Assembly (NCBI GenBank): GCA_022925895.1
Contig: JAKSYS010000736.1
Coordinates: 1-29,122 of the forward strand
DNA length: 29,122 nt
Reading direction: 5' to 3'
Origin: Fragilaria crotonensis
Taxonomy: Eukaryota; Bacillariophyta; Fragilariophyceae; Fragilariales; Fragilariaceae
The position numbers and the translations under genes are program-made. This document shows positions 27,701-29,122 of the stretch, piece by piece. Below the pieces are notes generated by a model that was not told the DNA's origin, searched no databases, and was given only the letters and a program-made list of their open reading frames with translations. Each line of letters begins with the position of its first letter. Within the stretch, counting starts at the first letter, position 1.

Positions 27701-28820
27701 CATACTGTTTGCTGTACGTGGACGACATTCTAGTTGTCCACCATAATGGAGTTCGGGCTCTAAATGAAATCGATCATTTCTTTAAGACAAAACCCGGCTC
27801 GATACGTGACCCTGAATACTATTTAGGGGCTAAGCTGCGTGCGACAACGTTGCCAAATGGGGTACGTTGCTGGGCAATGAGCTCAAGCAAGTACATCCAG
27901 GCTGCGGTACGCAATGTCAAGGAGTTTCACGACACGAACTTCCCGTCTCGACATTGGTCGAAGCGTGCAAAGGGACCATTCCCTCTAAGTTATGCCCCAG
28001 AACTCGATGTTAGCCCAGTGTTGGGCGACGGCTATGCATCGTTTTACCAGACTCAAATCGGAGTTCTACGATGGTGCGTGGAGTTGGGGCGCGTCGATAT
28101 CATCACTGAGGTTTCGGAGCTCGCGTCATACCTGACTCAACCTCGTGAGGGACACTTAGACGCAGTGTTCCACATCTTTAACTATCTGGACAAGAAGCAT
28201 AATGCGAGAATTGTCTTTGATCCGACTTATCCGGTCGTCGACATGTCCTCGTTTAAGGAATGCGACTGGCGGCAATACTACGGAAACGTTAAGGAGGCGA
28301 TACCGCCTAATGCGCCGGAGCCACGTGGGAAAGAGGTTGATCTCCGACTCTTCGTGGACTCTGATCATGCTGGTGACCAACGGACGCGACGGTCGCGAAC
28401 AGGATTCATTATTTACATGAATATGTCACCCATTACGTGGTTCTCAAAGAAGCAGTCTACGATCGAGACCAGCGTTTTGGTGCTGAATTCGTGGCAATGA
28501 AACAAGGCATGGAAACGCTCTGAGGGCTTCGCTATAAGCTTCGGATGATGGGAGTGCATCTCTCTGGCCCCTCATTCATATACGGGGACAATATGTCTGT
28601 GATTCACAATACTCAGCGACCAGAATCCACATTAAAGAAGAAGTCGAACTCGGTGTGTTATCACGCGGTTCGCGAAGCGGTTGCGATGGGTGAATGCCTG
28701 ACTGGGCACGTATCATCTCACGACAATCCTGCAGATATTTGTACGAAGATCATTCCCGGTGGTCAGAAGCGTGATCATCTTGTGGGCCTGATTTTATACG
28801 ACCTTGTAGATCATCGTTGA
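24726..28820 (+). pseudogene. Element 2 Pol, interrupted by many frame breaks
   Basis: Domains are recognisable in order but spread over all three plus frames. Protease: LDSHADQCAVG, ~24795-24830. Integrase: CFTDTL, VMDGAREQT, SNAAEAAIRE, 25500-26090, then YEWVMFRDT and IDIGPAMTRKVL. RT: CRLGPSLG, VRALYGLKSAGA, LYVDDILVVHH at ~27710-27735. RNase H: LFVDSDHAGD, ~28350, to PADICTKIIPGGQKRDHLV at ~28730-28780. Breaks fall near 25152, between 25200 and 25510, ~25760-25820, ~25975, ~26085, ~27255, ~27510, ~27590, ~27655 and ~28470. There is also an in-frame TGA at 28521-28523. Several lie in short homopolymers (CCC, AAAAA, AAA, TTTT). As written it is non-functional; in the cell it may not be. Confidence 0.8.
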
Positions 28821-28972
28821 TAACCCCCTCACTGAGGTTCGAAGGGTTCCATGGGTTACCTTGTTCGTCATTGATGCTGACGACTAAATATCACTTTGAT
28901 CGGATACCACCCGCCTAAGGTTACGACGACCTAATAGACTCGCTCGCTTTAGTCTCATTAGTTCGAGGGGAC
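28821..28972 (+). other. 3' untranslated part of element 2 with polypurine tract
   Basis: About 150 bp between the Pol stop and the 3' LTR. GAGGGGA (28965-28971), just before the LTR TG at 28973, is the expected plus-strand priming polypurine tract. Nothing else was recognised. Confidence 0.6.
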
Positions 28973-29117
28973 TGATTCAAGATGCGCAGAGTACGGTATA
29001 CGACGGTACAGTATGTGCATACATGGATGAAAGCTTACTTTTCGATCTATCCCATGATTATACGTTACTAGCATATCGTTGCACCGTTACCGCTCTTAGT
29101 ACGCCCAACTTAACTCA
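28973..29117 (+). repeat. 3' LTR of element 2
   Basis: By my reading this matches 22528-22672 over all 145 bp and then stops matching: the next bases here are TGGTC, against GTTTA after the 5' copy. TGGT matches the bases before the 5' LTR. The element therefore appears to end inside the window, five bases from its edge. Confidence 0.75.
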
Positions 29118-29122
29118 TGGTC

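Larger units (their letters stand above)
22528..29117 (+). mobile_element. Ty1/copia LTR retrotransposon, element 2 (DSHAD-protease lineage), 6.6 kb
   Basis: A second, unrelated copia element on the plus strand, beginning 102 bp after element 1. The 145-bp LTRs at 22528-22672 and 28973-29117 read as identical, start TGATTCAAG and end AACTCA. TGGT flanks both sides (22524-22527 and 29118-29121), a probable 4-bp target duplication that ends one base before the window edge. Internal order is leader, Gag (23215), protease, integrase, RT, RNase H, polypurine tract. Its Gag, protease (LDSHADQC) and C-terminal tail (PADICTKIIPGG) differ clearly from element 1, so the lineages are distinct. Many frame breaks interrupt Pol. 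Confidence 0.88.

Noticed and set aside
1..29122. tRNA, rRNA or other structured RNA genes
   Set aside because: I looked for the conserved B-box words and cloverleaf arms and saw none I could support by eye. A covariance-model scan would be the decisive test.

Overview
Eukaryotic nuclear DNA, most likely from a pennate diatom (a Phaeodactylum-like genome is a guess). Three things point there: compact intron-poor genes, plastid presequences with a signal peptide followed by an aromatic residue at the cleavage site (AHS-F, VLA-Y), and Ty1/copia elements of diatom (CoDi-like) type.

Bases 1-16,573 are a gene-dense host block. In order: intergenic DNA with bZIP-like repeats; a multi-pass membrane protein with a degenerate NodB-type domain (+); the splicing factor YJU2/CWC16 (+); an amidase-signature enzyme (+); a plastid-targeted divinyl-chlorophyllide reductase/HCAR-family flavoprotein (-); a two-exon nuclear protein whose C-terminus looks XPF/SHOC1-like (+); a plastid-targeted SAP-domain dienelactone hydrolase (-) with a decayed copy of its 3' end; a phytanoyl-CoA dioxygenase-family enzyme (+); and a BT1-family folate/pteridine-type transporter (-).

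Bases 16,574-29,117 are almost entirely two different copia-type LTR retrotransposons separated by 102 bp. Element 1 (16574-22425, minus) has 320-bp LTRs that read as identical, a perfect 5-bp target duplication (AGTAG), and Gag and Pol in the same frame separated by one UAG. Element 2 (22528-29117, plus) belongs to another copia lineage (DSHAD protease). It has 145-bp LTRs that read as identical, a 4-bp flanking repeat TGGT, and Gag and Pol again in one frame separated by a single stop (UGA). Its Pol is cut by many frame breaks.

Single-base frame breaks run through the window: in the amidase, the chlorophyll reductase, the XPF-like protein, the hydrolase (three), the transporter and both retroelements. 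Most can be placed at short homopolymers. Together with retroelements whose LTRs are identical, this suggests uncorrected long-read indels rather than a run of dead genes. I therefore annotate these as single genes with a stated break, not as pseudogenes, except for element 2 pol.
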